Below, one piece after another: positions 51,301 through 63,890 of a DNA stretch of 64,000 nucleotides. Location of the stretch: contig OX235268.1 of NCBI GenBank assembly GCA_944472135.2, positions 9,678,589 through 9,742,588 on the forward strand. The letters are read 5' to 3'. Numbering within the stretch: position 1 is the first letter of the stretch; every line of letters starts with the position of its first letter. The notes under the pieces were generated by a model. It was not told where the DNA came from and searched no databases. It saw only the letters and a program-made list of their open reading frames with translations. This DNA comes from Trichobilharzia regenti (Eukaryota; Platyhelminthes; Trematoda; Strigeidida; Schistosomatidae). The position numbers were made by a program, and so were the translations under genes.

Positions 51301-54300
51301 CAATACCCCAGAATAAGGAGGAATTCACTGGTCAAACAGAGTTTTGTTAATCACGTGCATTTATGGATAAACTTACATCTGGTTGCATGGCGACACTAAA
51401 TATTATTATTAGGACGACTGATAAAATCAAAAAGTTAATTGATATTGTAGTAAAGACAGTCAACTGATCATCATCCATTGATGGTAATTTCCGTGCCAAC
51501 CCCACAGTCAGGATTGTAATCACAGTTGTCAAAATTAGTGATATAAATCCATAGAACATGTCAACAGATCCAAAGCCGGCAGCCAAGCTCACAGACCACA
51601 GCAAAACCTACAACGATTAAAATTGAAGAGAAAATAATTGTTTAACAACTAGAAGCTACGTTTAGAATAAAATATTTTGTTATAGTTCAATCTTTTGACG
51701 TATTTTGGTTCCGGATAAACGGCCATATGCTCGATCTCAAAAGAGCGAAACCACTTCCTTGTATTTAAGTTAATTAGACGGTACCAGCAAGTAAGCATCA
51801 CGGGTTGGTGGGTGTGATGCATGTTTTGAGCAACCGAGGAGATCAAGCTGAATTTGCAAATAGGAATAAATAATTCATTTTAAAGTTAATTTTCATATTC
51901 TCGTTGAATAACTGGGAATAACGTCATTCAATATGGAGTGCAGGTAAATCAAGTTGTTCAGTCCTGAATACGATGAAATGGGCATACTCTGAGTTCCAAT
52001 GCTAATCACTGTTTATCAGATAACTTCACATTAACCCACAGTCATCGCTGAACCGTACGTAATAGTTGTCAACATGTTAAAATACGCCGGACATTTCCGT
52101 GTCATCAATCGACGGAAAAACTGCAATTGTCCTCAAAAGCGAATAATAACTGGAAACCATTTCCAAAGATGTAGATCTCTTGGACTTGGAGGTATAGTGC
52201 TGTGACGTTTGAAATCATGGGTTATCGACTTTAGCCATTAAGGAGCACCACCACTCACTGGAGAATGTGAGTTTATCTAGCTAACCAGTTTCAAATAGGT
52301 TCCAATGTACTTGCTCCAGGTTCCAAAGTCGAACACTGTATTAGCATAAATTTTCAAAGAATGGTATAGTTGCGAATCTCGTTTTATGGTAAAAATAACC
52401 TCAAAGTTGGGTTTTTTGCATGGTAACACCATTAAATTGACACTTACTGTACTTCCGAGCAGAAAACGTACACAGAAGAAGTTTGACAAGAAGTCTGTCA
52501 TAGCTACTATTGGAAGTGGTAGAATGGCACCGACAAATCTGAAATGAATTCGCAGACACGAGTAAGTTAGCTTAACTGACATATAAATTATTGAGAATGC
52601 TTTTGATATTTGGATTTTAATTTGACACCTGCGCATCCAATCACATTCATTGTCTATTTTCCGCTCTATTTTGTGCTGATAATACAAGAATCTTGACAAT
52701 GTATTGTTCAGCCGCACAACCCAGATATGTTCTCTAATCTTCCTCGCTAAATAACTCTAACCGTGTATACAAATTTGGATATATCTGCAGTGGTAAAAAT
52801 ATTGATATGGCAGAAAAAAAGGCACAACTTTAATTTTGCTGAACGTGTATCAAAACACCTGAGCTTCAAAGGAGCAGACGCTGACGATAATAAAACTGCC
52901 ATACATCTCGTCAATAGGAATCCTGAGGTGGACATTATGAAATCCCTAAAATTTACCAACGGGGAAAATAGTCCAGTTCTCCTGGCTTTAAATGAAACAG
53001 TCGCGAGCAAACACTTGAGAACTGAGAAAGGTTTACGCAAAGAAACAGTTGTCAGTCCTTTCTAGCTCTGCTAACTGGATATTGTTTTTATTCTCTATTT
53101 CACTTCGGGACAATTTACGAGCAGCAATAGGCAGCAATCTTATCCTGCAAACAAAACAAGTGACACACTGGACAGTTGTCTGTATAGATGGTCTGTGGAA
53201 TATTAATAAGAGTCCTGCATAGAAAAGGTTATTATATGAATAATGCTTACACTAAACACTAAGATTCTAAAAATGGCAAAGATTCGGATGGTATTCACGA
53301 TTATCGACTCTGATATCCTAAGTCTCCTATAAACTGATTAGACCAAATTAACAGCTTAGTTAAATAATTTCTTATAATAATTCAGTACTGATGCCAATTG
53401 AACCAGTTGACAACAACCATAAGGGACGCAAATTCAGTCATCTGACGCTGCCTACCGAATGGTTAAAGGATCAAGTTGTCTGAACTTCTAGTCAGACGTC
53501 GTGAGCAGTGAGGTCCTTCCAGGCGACAGTAAGAATAAATATTCGCCTATACCACTATTTGGTGTTCCTGGTGAATTTCTGGATGAGTAGGAGGTAGAAG
53601 TCATGGGGTGAGCATTAATTTGGGTCACAGTTGCTGAATAGCTTGCGAGTCTGTCTCGTAACTGGAAGTCCTTCGGTTTGAACCCCAGGAAGTGTGTACC
53701 GATGACGAGTCCTAAACTAGCACGAACCAGCACTCTCGTCCTAGTTGACCGCCAGTAGTTCTCTAACTCATGTCAATATGCGGTGAATATTTTATCAGAT
53801 GCAATCCCTGTAAGCTAATCCTCGGAAAACAAGATGGTTTTAAATCGTATTCCTCTTACACACAATCAGTTCAATCTTTATTCACAGGCTTTCTTTACTA
53901 TGAAGTTCAACGAACATCGTAGTGCTGTTTGAACTTTCACTGAAATGATTTAACTTTTTACATTACAGATCTCCGAATTTTAAGTGAATGTCTGTTCGGT
54001 CTTTTGTATTGGGAGTTAATTCAATAATGAATAAATACATAACAATGAGCAGAGTACTTACACAATAAAAAACGTCACATAGAAGTGATTCCTAAAGAAA
54101 CTTGAAATTGTTTGCCTGCAAATCAATATAATATTAGGTATTCACAATGCTGATTCAATCCTACAATTTGGTGAACAAGACGAGTACAGCTGTAGTCGTC
54201 AGTATCATAAAAACTACATCTATTAAAATCTAGAGATACGAAATATTCTCTTTAAGAAATCATACAAGATATACTAACCCAGATATAATACCCCAAAGGG

Positions 54301-57300
54301 ATATCTCCTAGCAGCTTATTCGTAGACACTGAGAACAGCGTAGAATATTCTTCAGAAATTGACATCATTTTATTCTCTGAAATTAGGCCAGAAAACGTAT
54401 ATGAGCATAAGCTATGGTATTTTTGATATTATTAATAATACTTAATAAAATTACCAGACACTAGATTCACACTTGTTTATGAGTTTCAGGGGGAAGATAT
54501 CTATTTTTTATATGCAGGGATATACTTCAATCAAGTAGGTGACGTGAATAAAACCTTTATTTCGTATTTGAATACACTGAAGTAAGTATTGAGGTGCCGA
54601 ACGCCCGTCTATCGCTTGAATGGAACCTGAATAGGAACCTCTGGGTTGGACGGGATGTCTAGGTTGACATGGAAGGCAATGTTGTGATGTAGATGAGATA
54701 AGAGGTTATGCGCGACAGTAGTGCCAGGTAAAGGGGACTACAGAAAACGGAATGAAATAGTAGTATGCTGGTATAAGTATAAAACGTGGGCATGCTGCTG
54801 AAGCCCTATGTTCAACGCCAAGTGGGAAGTTATAATAATGATAAATAATTTTCTACGAAAAATGGCTGATTTACTCTCTCTCTCTCTCTCTGAGAAACAC
54901 CACCCGGTGGAGAAATCGAAAAAGCTTCTTTTTAAACCTGACTATTACTTTATTTGCTTGACCAGAGTAATTTCAGAGATCGTGCGTACCGAATTTGGTA
55001 TGTCAAGCATATTTGTCATAATAATTGAAATATTGGAATAAATAACACGATGGATACATTGATAATTCGCACTTACATGGAGTAACTTCTCTCTTCGAAT
55101 ATGAGCATTTGGAAATATTCACTTATTTCTCCACGCTTATATTAATGCGACTTTTCGACAAAAAGTGTTGACAAAATTTTATGTATTATAGAGTGATCAT
55201 AGTACGTTTATAGTGGTTTAATGTTATCACATTTCATAGAAGATGAACTTTGTTACAATAGTCGAATTTTGTAAGTTATTTTTGAATGCTGTACACACAA
55301 ACACACAAAATCATTGATATCAAAGCAAAGAGTCGGTACACAATACAGAGTTATTGTGAGCATATTTTTTTATTAGCGAACATTTTCAAACGCGAAAACA
55401 ACATCATATTGAGCGTACAAAGGTTATAAGTCACAAGATGATGATTATTTCAATTCTACAAAGTAATTTAGTTTTAAATAATTGATGGAAGAGATTATCA
55501 GTGGAGACCAACGATTTCGATGGGATTGTCTACTTCCGAAAAGGTAATCTGACTAGGAAACATGCAATGCTCTTTTTGTCAATATCTTCCATGCTCACTT
55601 CAATGTGCGTCTCAAGTATTTGACTTTACCGTTTTAAGGAGCCTCAGTAACTGAATTACTGTCATCAAAACTTCGAAAAATAATAACTCAAACATTCTTC
55701 GCAGGAACACTGTGTCTACAGTTTGTCACCCGTTGTATAATCCCAATACAGGTGAAGGATAACCTAGAGAGTCTGACCATTTCAAAGTGCATTTATAAAT
55801 TCCACTTTTCATTTGGAGACAATGACATTGGTAGAAAAACTCGGCGAGCCCACCGTCGCCTTCTGGAGTTTTGTTCGGAGAATTATCTCGTAAAAATGAG
55901 CAAATTTGTAGTTAAGATGGAAGTAATTTAGAGATATGTGAGGTAATAAGTAATGATGAAATAGAGTGATTAGAAGTTGCAGGGTTGCCAAATTACAATT
56001 TGATGTCTAAGATGATAAATGAAATGTTGATAATGTAACTGATATGTACAAATTATGTGCAAAATCCCTCCATAAAGATCTATTTGTACTTTTTTCCACT
56101 TAATTAGACGTCTTAACTAACTCGGTATTTATTACTCGCATTTCCTTTTGGTTGTTTATCATTATTAACAAAGGTCAAAATCAATATGTGATATTCAAAC
56201 GACCAACTATTTGCATTTGTCCTTGTTTACTCTCCAGTTGTAATACTTCCTTTTGTGATTGTGTCTGAGTCGACAATATATTGTTTCTCGGTATAAGTTT
56301 GTTACAGTGAATAAAGGTCATTCTGACCCACAACTGTCTAAGAAGAGCCTAAGTGGGTGACTATTGTGGACAGATATTTTGATCCCATCTAGTTAGATAT
56401 ATTCTCCTTGGTTCTAAATTACCTTTTACAGTTTAACTTTAGTTGATTCATGTTGTCTTGCAGTACTAGTTTTGCAATTACAAACTAGGATTTCCACGAT
56501 AGCTGCCTCACAGGCCTGTTGACAAAAATTTTAGTTTTGATGTTATTGTTGTTTAATAGAACGGAAAAATTATTGAAGGATGACGGTGTTTTCCTGCATT
56601 TGGATAGCCAGTGATAGAGACGTCATATCAGCTATATAGTAAGAATTAGAGATCACAAAAATAGATACACAGACAGATGCACACTGCTTTACTTGATTTC
56701 TTTGTATTCATAATAGTTGTATTTGCTCAGTTGTGGTGATGTCTGTATCGCTTATCATCTGCAACCGTCTTGAATGCTTCCAGTCTTCAATTGAAAGTGT
56801 TTATCGTGCACACAAACACGCTAACATAGGACCAAACAGAGGGGTATTTGTGTGTTCATTTGATGCGTGTAGCAATCGCATGAGTTTCAGGTATACTACT
56901 TTTGTTTCTAATACGTTGAACGGTTCAGTCAACACAGGAAAAACACTTACACTGAATGCGATGAAAACATGATCAATGTCGTGGCGATATCCATGAAGTT
57001 TGAGTAATCCGAGAACAAGAACTGGAAGTGCTGCAAGCAGTTTGAATAGCAATAATTTATACAGGCTGAATTAACACTGTGACCACTTTCTTGTTTTCAA
57101 AATCGAGCATAAATTCATGTCAGGAGTAGCGTAAATTATATGAATGTCGCTACGACATTCGTTCACAGAGCAGTATGTTCTATTAGTTAGTTATACTGCT
57201 CAATAACTACAACTTGAATTACGTATTTATTGGGCCATAACGTATGATGAACTTTGTGTTTATAATTAAATTCATCATATTTCAGACTTTTTATGATGGA

Positions 57301-58357
57301 GAATTTTTTTGAACGCGTCCTTAAAATTTTCTAACCGTCTAGGCTTCCACACCAGTTGAGATACGCCTCAAAAGTGTTTCATCGATAGGTTTGAAAGATG
57401 GACTAACGTCAATTTTATGCTATGGTCTCCTGTTAGCACTAATAATGGCTTCTTATGTTCTTTTTGCTTTTGTGGCCATTAAGGAATATGCTATGAAGCC
57501 CTTAGTTGCAGACATTGATGATCTCTTGTCATGTAAGTATGTTCACACGTACATTCAATATATTAAATACAGCGGGGTGTCACATCATTTTTTGCATTTG
57601 CTAAGGGCTTAGATAGATATATTGGCTTCACATTCTCAATTATTACGATAGATGCTGAATGAAAAGTCTTTTTAACAGCAGTCTTCAACTTTTGTCTAGT
57701 AATCAAACTGTTATGATGCCTCATACAGGGTAGCTGGATGTACACGTCTTTCTTAGGGACGAGTTATAAAGTAAGTCTACTTCATGCCTCCTGATGAACT
57801 CGTTTCAATCTTTGACTAAGACCTAGTTGACTGCAACTGATTATATTAAGCACATTAATAATTACTTGTGTATTCTTCGTTTTCCTAGTGAAACTGTCGT
57901 GATCAGTGGGGAATTCGAAAATTGTTTCGCTATTCCTTCATACTGATGTGAAAGCAGAATATTCGAACATGTTTTAAGCAAGCAAGTGTCCATCTTATGC
58001 TGTTGAGTTCTACGAGAACTGAATGCTATTACAGTTGTGAATACTGGTATGCACAAATGGATATTGAAAGACGTGAAATGGCATCATCGATTTCTCGCCA
58101 ACACTCACATAGTAGATGTATCAATAAACATTATAAATTATACTTTTCATAATGCCAACAACGAATAATTAAGGATTCGTTATTCCTACCTGGAAATCAA
58201 CACCACCAGGATTCCATATTTTGTTTTTATTTCAAGACCAAGCCTAAACATAAAAAACAATTTCTACTTTGAAAGCGACCTGAGATACTTACAAGTAAAT
58301 ACCCAACATCATAATAGCCGTGGTGATTATGACCAGTATCACTGTGAATGCAATCAC
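48346..58357 (-). CDS. Multi-pass (about seven-helix) membrane protein gene, partial
   Basis: Minus-strand exons, in order: 58293-58357, 56951-57065, 54279-54376, 54165-54229, 54062-54115, 52448-52538, 51377-51607, 50498-50551, 49164-49236 and 48346-48548 (stop). From 54376 onward all phases agree. Helices are visible as FTVILVIITTAIMMLGIY, LLAALPVLVLGLLKL, ILIDVVFMILTTTAVLVLF, FVGAILPLPIVAM, FYGFISLILTTVITILTVGL, INFLILSVVLIIIFSVAM and ILNIVSEIFFGLFVIR. A hydrophilic tail of about 90 residues follows, with an acidic patch (AEDFDREDENSSERR). One junction, 56951 to 54376, needs a different donor (GTGTAA) or a missing exon; 55077-55135 is a candidate. The 5' end is not found; a frame at 59667-59870 (FIDEKHAIRIRRSVKSED) might belong. 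I do not recognise the family. Confidence 0.7.
49448..49680 (-). mobile_element. Full-length-like Sm-alpha hammerhead SINE with tRNA-like head
   Basis: Flanked by identical 13-bp target duplications (TAATTGGACTGAT at 49435-49447 and 49681-49693). On the minus strand it reads GAATTCAATTC leader, tRNA-like region with B box GGTTCGAGCC, linker ACTGAGAAATGC, hammerhead, then ACCAATTGTATACAA at its 3' end. It lies in the intron between the exons at 49164-49236 and 50498-50551 of the minus-strand membrane-protein gene, in the same orientation as that gene. Confidence 0.85.
49475..49534 (-). ncRNA. Type I hammerhead self-cleaving ribozyme in SINE
   Basis: The minus strand has GCAGGTACATCCAG, core CTGACGA, stem II GTCCC/GGAC, GAAA, short stem III ATGCGCAT and the closing strand CTGGATTCCACTGC. 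The cleavage site is predicted after ATC. The core is complete. It lies sense within an intron of the membrane-protein gene, so cleavage could cut the pre-mRNA if the ribozyme folds there. Confidence 0.87.
52791..53065 (+). CDS. C-terminal coding exon of an unidentified plus-strand gene
   Basis: A frame opens in phase 1 right after the acceptor TTTGGATATATCTGCAG and runs 91 codons to TAG at 53063. The start of the frame has no ATG, as expected for an internal or terminal exon. The peptide is hydrophilic and codon-like (KILIWQKKRHNFNFAERVSK, then FKGADADDNKTAIHL), resembling the cytoplasmic tail that follows a last membrane helix. It lies inside the 52539-54061 intron of the minus-strand membrane gene. 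I could not find its upstream exons, and the family is unknown. Confidence 0.4.
53590..53770 (+). mobile_element. Diverged hammerhead-type SINE
   Basis: The segment has a tRNA-like region with B box GGTTTGAACCCC. This is followed by CGATGACGAGTCC, TAAACTAG and CACGAAC at 53699-53727, which line up with the Sm-alpha core CTGACGAGTCCCAAATAGGACGAAA except for several substitutions. The ribozyme core is damaged (CGATGA for CTGATGA, GAAC for GAAA), so it is probably inactive. Confidence 0.5.
57343..57532 (+). CDS. Coding exon with one membrane helix, plus strand
   Basis: The acceptor TTTTCTAACCGTCTAG and donor GTAAGTATG bound a 190-nt frame that starts in phase 0 and ends in phase 1. The peptide has a polar start (STPVEIRLKSVSSIGLKDG), a helix (ILCYGLLLALIMASYVLFAF) and a tail KPLVADIDDLLS. 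The opposite strand is closed by a stop. It lies between two exons of the minus-strand membrane gene, so it would belong to an overlapping antisense gene whose other exons I did not find. Confidence 0.45.
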
Positions 58358-60337
58358 CTAATACAATTATCTTCAACATAAATTCCACCTACTCGTCGGT
58401 AGTATTTAGAGTCGCTGATCACTTTTGACTGTTTATTTCTTCTTTCATCGTTCGTTGATTGTTTGTTGTGCCCATGATATGAAATGGGTTTGCATTTGTA
58501 AGAATGAAAATCTGTCTTCAAGTTATTGCAGCACAAAAACTTCAATGTCATATTCACAATCCCCGTCATCATTATCATCATCATCACCGACGAGATAATA
58601 TACAGTTCAAAAGTTAGACTACTATGAATTTCACTTCTTAACTAATGTATTTATATACATATATTTTCATGGTCTATCTATTCGTCGATTAGTTAGATAA
58701 ACAACCAATCATGTGCGACCAGCTTACATGGTTATATTCGAATGTCAGCTATGTATTTTCATGTGTGTCTTCAATTTAATTTCTACAATAAAGCCACTGA
58801 AATGTGAGTCTGACAATTTTATAGTTTATCAAGATGACTCCGATTTGTCAATTTGTGTCAATTTGATACATGCATGATTATGACAACTCATTGGTTTTCC
58901 TAATATCCTCATATTTAGAGAAGTCTAAGAAGATGAACTCGCCAAAGTGTGACTCTTCCCCGAACTATTTGTTTTGTTCCTTTCATTATTTTTATTGTTT
59001 CACTTTGAGGATAATTCTTTTGGATTATCCTGTTTATAAAGTTTTCCCTTTTCTAGTTCAACTACTCGTGAGTAAAAGTTCATAATTGTTCATAATCATA
59101 TCGATTGTAATCGCACGACTTCGAAACTTGAGTTTTATAGTTTTCTTTGAGAAACTTGGCGCACATTGCCACAACTTATTCCCAGCAGACTTAATTGAGT
59201 CCGTCTCCATTTTCTACATGGTATTCATTGGGCGATCGGGTTCCTTGCTGCTTTTCACCTCTACCGATCTGAACTTCATCATCGAAGCAACAAAGGCTGT
59301 CAGCTATTCCAAATTCTTCTAGTCACGCGAAAAGTCTGTGAACTTTGTTTTGCATTTATTCCATGTAGTTACTAATGTGGAAATATTTTCAGGAACAGTC
59401 AGTGTAAACATTCCTTGAGAATTATAATATAGAAGTACAGACTTCCATTCATGCTGTTCTAATAAAGGAGTATAGGTATCATTTTCAAAAATAATCGCAT
59501 TTTAACTTGTAGCATCGACTGACTGACCACTCACTCGTCTGAATCATCGGTCCCACTATTTTTGTGATCAGAGAGTTTTCATTTACGGGAAACATAAAAA
59601 GTTGGATTACAACCAACGAATCATTTTACTTTTGATAGAAACGTAATAACCTTAAGAGGGCTTTTAAAAAAACCTTAGTATATTTCCATCAGAGAACCAA
59701 AACATTTGTAAAACGTTTGGAGGTAGATAAACAGGCGCCAGAGAACTTGAGGAAGTAACAAAATTTGTTGTTGGTTGAATAGCATCTTCTGATTTAACTG
59801 AACGGCGGATTCTTATGGCGTGCTTCTCATCAATAAAGAAATTGCACTTAAATGTCAAAAGCTATTGACAGTAGTCTACACATTCCCGCAAAATAAAGGC
59901 ATTGAGTATTCACACTATGTGACTGTATGACTGACCTGCTAGAAATGTAATTATGTAGAAAAATGCCACACAAAGTGTACAAAGAGAAAGTTTTATCCAT
60001 TCTACAAACTGGCTTTAGTACACCTATATTAATGTTAAACTTCAATTAAAAATAACTAGTGAATTCTACCGAAAATTTATGAAGTGTTTCAATAAGGTAC
60101 TTGGGGTGAACATCTCTGAACACATTTATTTACACTTTTTTAAATCCAAGCAAACTGCAATCGATAGAGTTACTTTTAACCTACTGTCTTTCACTGCAGT
60201 GATATAGTGCACCAATAAAACCGGTCGACTAAGATGTCCAGACTTGTGGGGAAAGCATTGTTGGATATATTTTGTTTTCTCAAAGCGAACGATAGAAATT
60301 CATTATTTTTTTATTTTTTATTTTATTTTTGATTTAC
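58358..60337. other. Upstream flank of membrane gene, little visible
   Basis: Contains a TCATCATCATCA run near 58566-58588. A short stretch at 59086-59140 resembles 28573-28625 in the loop (TTCATAATCATATC...CGCACGACTTC). A minus-strand frame at 59667-59870 might be an upstream exon of the membrane gene. A minus-strand ATG at 60000 (MDKTFSLYTLCGIFLHNYI) with a GTCAGT donor looks like a signal exon, but its phase does not join the next frame. Confidence 0.4.
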
Positions 60338-60506
60338 AGCTTGATTCCACGCTGTATTTTTGGTACAGTATGGAATTTTCAGCATGGATATCGGTAGCCC
60401 AAATTTTGCAGGCCGACCATAGATATCAGGTGTGCGCCGGCGTGGGCTCGAACCCCGGACCATGGGCATGGTCGGCGAGAGTACTAACCACTGTACCACC
60501 GATGCT
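60338..60506 (-). mobile_element. tRNA-headed SINE, diverged third copy
   Basis: Same body as the 1123-1295 element (GCTTGATTCCACGCTG, GGAATTTTCAGCATGG, GCAGGCCGACCATAG). Its head at about 60432-60506 is diverged, with B-box region GGTTCGAGCC altered to GGGGTTCGAGCCC. It adjoins an A/T-rich tract at 60301-60333. It lies outside the palindrome and is an independent insertion. Confidence 0.7.
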
Positions 60507-61617
60507 TCCATCATCGTTCCGTCCCATGAAAATACTGATATCACGAATAATGCTCACAGATATATGAGATGTAAGAAGAAGCTTTCAGAAAATTTAGATA
60601 CAGTGAAAATTAGTGAAGAGGATGAAAGTAGGTCGTACAGAACACATTAAAAATACTGAATTATTACTATATATATACATGTATATATATATATATATAT
60701 TTACGTACATGACGACAAGTTAGCTCGTTTATATTCCTCCCTGACGCATTTCACCAGCTACGATTTAACAGCGATAATCCCAGCCTACAATCTTGTCAAC
60801 ATACAAAGAAGTGCACACTTCATAAAAGGAAAAATTAAACCTGATGATGTCGCTTATTTTGTAATTGGAATAATTTTTGGTCAGAAGTGGAAATCAGCTT
60901 GACATCAATTCAGGTTAAATTAAGCTAACGTCATTTTTGATAGACGAAATGTAATACACAGCCAAACAAAAGAATGGAAAATTAGAACTAATTCATTCCT
61001 ATGGGTCATGCGTGATCAGTTCACACATAATTGTGACTAGATATATTGAGACTAATTCCTAATACTCATTTCATCTTTGTGAAGTTATTCGCTATATACG
61101 TTAACCCTATTGTGTGGCAGGAACGTGAAAAAAAACAACCTCCTTCAACTACCTGGCTAGAGAGCGAGAGGTATATAAATATGCAGTGCTGATTACATTC
61201 AAAGACCATTATAACAAAATTTATCTAGAATGCAGGTGAGCGAGCGAGTGACATTTTTGGTGTAGACTTATTGTCCATTTTTATTCGCATCATCATCATC
61301 ATCACCGTCATCAGGAGGAGGAGGAGCAGGAGGATGAAAACAACTCAGATAATGTGGAGTGAGTTCGACTGGTGGATATTGAAAATTATGCAGCTAGTTG
61401 GCAAACTGCATGAATAATGACACCTTGGTGGATGGATAAAGCTAGTCCAGATTTTACTGACGTACGTGATATGAAAAATAACGGTTACAAGATGCAGGCA
61501 GCTTTTAGTGATTTGGATTTATGAAAAGCTGAATGCTACGCGATTCCAAGGAAGAGGTGCCAAGACATGGATGGATGGATGGATGGATAATACACTACCT
61601 TTGTTGTATTTCCCCAG

Positions 61618-61738
61618 TTTCGTCATTTCGAGACGCTGTTGTCAAAGTATGTGTATATAATGCAGGAAAATGAAGACACTAACGAGGACACCTTGCCAAC
61701 GACGCCTGGTTATTACCACACCCTACCTAACCGGAGAG
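61618..61738 (+). CDS. Possible coding exon, unknown product
   Basis: The acceptor TTGTATTTCCCCAG and a strong donor GTAAGT bound a 121-nt open frame, phase 0 to phase 1. It reads FRHFETLLSKYVYIM, QENEDTNEDTLPTTP and GYYHTLPNRR. The ATG at 61660 could instead be a start, giving 26 codons. The acidic, Thr- and Pro-rich peptide gives no family clue. No following exon is evident in the repeat-rich DNA to 64000. Confidence 0.4.
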
Positions 61739-61959
61739 GTAAGTAGTAAGTACCCTTTTCTCTGTCTTACATATTCTATTTAGTGGATGTAAAGACACAT
61801 GACTTTGAAGATTTTGGTTGCTTGCATCAAACAACAAGATCTAGATTTCTATTTATTTATTTGTTTATTTGATGACTTCATAGCCCCAATTGCAAGTTGT
61901 TATCAATCTAATTAAATGCTTGCTATTCATCATTTTCAGTCATTGGATTCCTCCTAACT

Positions 61960-63890
61960 GGCTGGCTGGCTGGCCGGTATTATTCATCTCCTCTCCTCTG
62001 CTCTGCTCTGCTCTGCTCTTGGAAAATCGACGACAAGTGTATCCAGCCGACCAGTTACCAGTTATCAGTTGGAATAATTCTTACTTTACTTATATTTTGC
62101 ATACTTGTTGTTAATTTGGATTGAAGTCAGCCAGCCCAGCCCAGCCCAGCCAGCCGTCTGTCTCTCTCGTCTAACGAAGCTAGATAGCTAGCTAGCTAGC
62201 TAGTTGCCTGACAGTGATTATGAATCCCTGAATATTATTGACAAATTACTCACTTGGTAAGTATTTGAAAATAATATTAATAATAATTTTTATAATAATA
62301 ATATTAATAATAATAATTTACTTAAACGTGTGTCATATGTTAGTGGAACTCATCATCAACTTGTGGTGTATGAACATCTTTTAGCATTGTCAGTATTAAC
62401 AGCAAATCATCTTATATTCAAGGATGCTGATGACTACATGGCATCGTCACTTAAGTAAAAGACAGCGGACGATAGGTATAAGGGGATGGATATTTGTCAG
62501 TTGTTTGCGTATTCAATTCTCATTTTCAGGAGATTTATTATTATTATTATATTATATCATATCATATTATAAGTATTATTATTATTGTCTCGTTTAATTC
62601 CTAGAGGAACACAAGACTACCGGAGTACATCTCCATTGCTTTGGTTTCTCTACCAAAGTTTTCATCACCTGGCTCATCACCACGTCTATCTGTCCACATG
62701 CTTTCATCATCTACCCGCATCGCCGCATCACCTCCTCCACTCCATGTGTGTCAACCCCGCCCGCACTGACGACTAACTGACTTGCCGCTCGCTTCCCTTT
62801 CGGACGTATTTTTTATGGAACCATGGCCTGGCTGGCGTTTGATGGATGTCAATCACTTGATGATGGTTTGTTTTCTCAGAGTATAGCAAATCCACCAACT
62901 GGATTTCTTCCTGCCTACTTGTTGTTGTACAAATGCTTCCTGTTGGCTGGTTCATCGGTTGGTTGGTTCATTGAGAGAGATCCATTCCTGCCTCCCTCCC
63001 TCCCTGTTGCTGATATTTCCTGGTCAGTCGGCCAGCCGGCCATGTGATCTTGAGGAAAGTTTTGCAGTTGTTGCAGCTGTTGATGAAGGTCTGCAGTTTG
63101 TTCATATCGAGTAATGAAAGCTTGCCTTGCTGGCTGGCTTTCCAGATCCATGCTTTCATATCCTTCCGGCCTGCCTGCCTGCCTGCGTGCCTCTTCGATT
63201 CCGTCCTTCCGTCCTTCTGTGGTTGAAATGATGCTTCTCAGTTGTATATGGATGCATATATGTATATATGTCATCGGCGAAATGCAGGTCATCAAATTGT
63301 TTTTGGTATGGATCCGTTTGATGCCTGTCTCTTCGTTGCTCGGCCTCATTGGAGATAGTAGGCAGCCAGCTAGCCAGCCTGCCTGCCTGCCTGCCTACCT
63401 ACCTACCTACCTTTTCCTACTCCCATCTTCTTCTTCTTCTTCGAAGGATTCTGTGAGTTTCCCTGTTTTGTGTGTGTGTGTGTGTGGATTATTTAACATG
63501 CAGCATTTTACTACAACTGGTTGGATGAGGATTTGTACAATTGTTAGTTGACAGCACCCCTTCTTACACCTACACCTACACCTACACCTATAGCTGGCTG
63601 CCTTTACCTATAAAATTATCATGAGATGCAAGGTTAGTAAGCTAGCTAGCTAGCTAGCTTCATTCATGCCAATGAAGTAACGTTTTTATTTCTGTAGTTG
63701 TCATTAATTCTCCCGGAGTAGTAGTTAATGTCAATAAATAAATAATGATTATATATTTCAATAGTTTACACACAATGATAAGTTCTGTTTGTTTGTTTCT
63801 TTGTGTGTTCGTCTTGGTGGTATATTTTGAGCAAAACTACTACTGCCTGAGATCATCACACCAACTCTGTGTGTGTGTGTGTGTGTGTTT
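61960..63890. repeat. Dense short-tandem-repeat region
   Basis: Runs seen: GGCTG/CTGGC around 61960-61976, CTCTG around 61993-62020, CAGCC around 62124-62150, AGCT at about 62186-62204 and 63639-63658, ATA/AAT at 62270-62320, ATT at 62533-62585, CCTCC near 62990-63003, CCTG then CCTA at 63376-63412, TACACC at about 63563-63590, and GT at about 63870-63888. ORFs of up to 145 codons on both strands here are repeat-driven and overlap each other, so I do not call them genes. Confidence 0.7.

Noticed and set aside
59848..60045. Minus-strand ATG frame with signal-like start (MDKTFSLYTLCGIFL) as first exon of the membrane gene
   Set aside because: The GTCAGT donor leaves phase 2, and the next open frame at 59667-59870 would hit a stop; the link cannot be made.
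62915..63551. Overlapping 144- and 145-codon ORFs on opposite strands
   Set aside because: Both are built from CCTG, CCTA and related tandem repeats, overlap each other, and have no splice or homology support.
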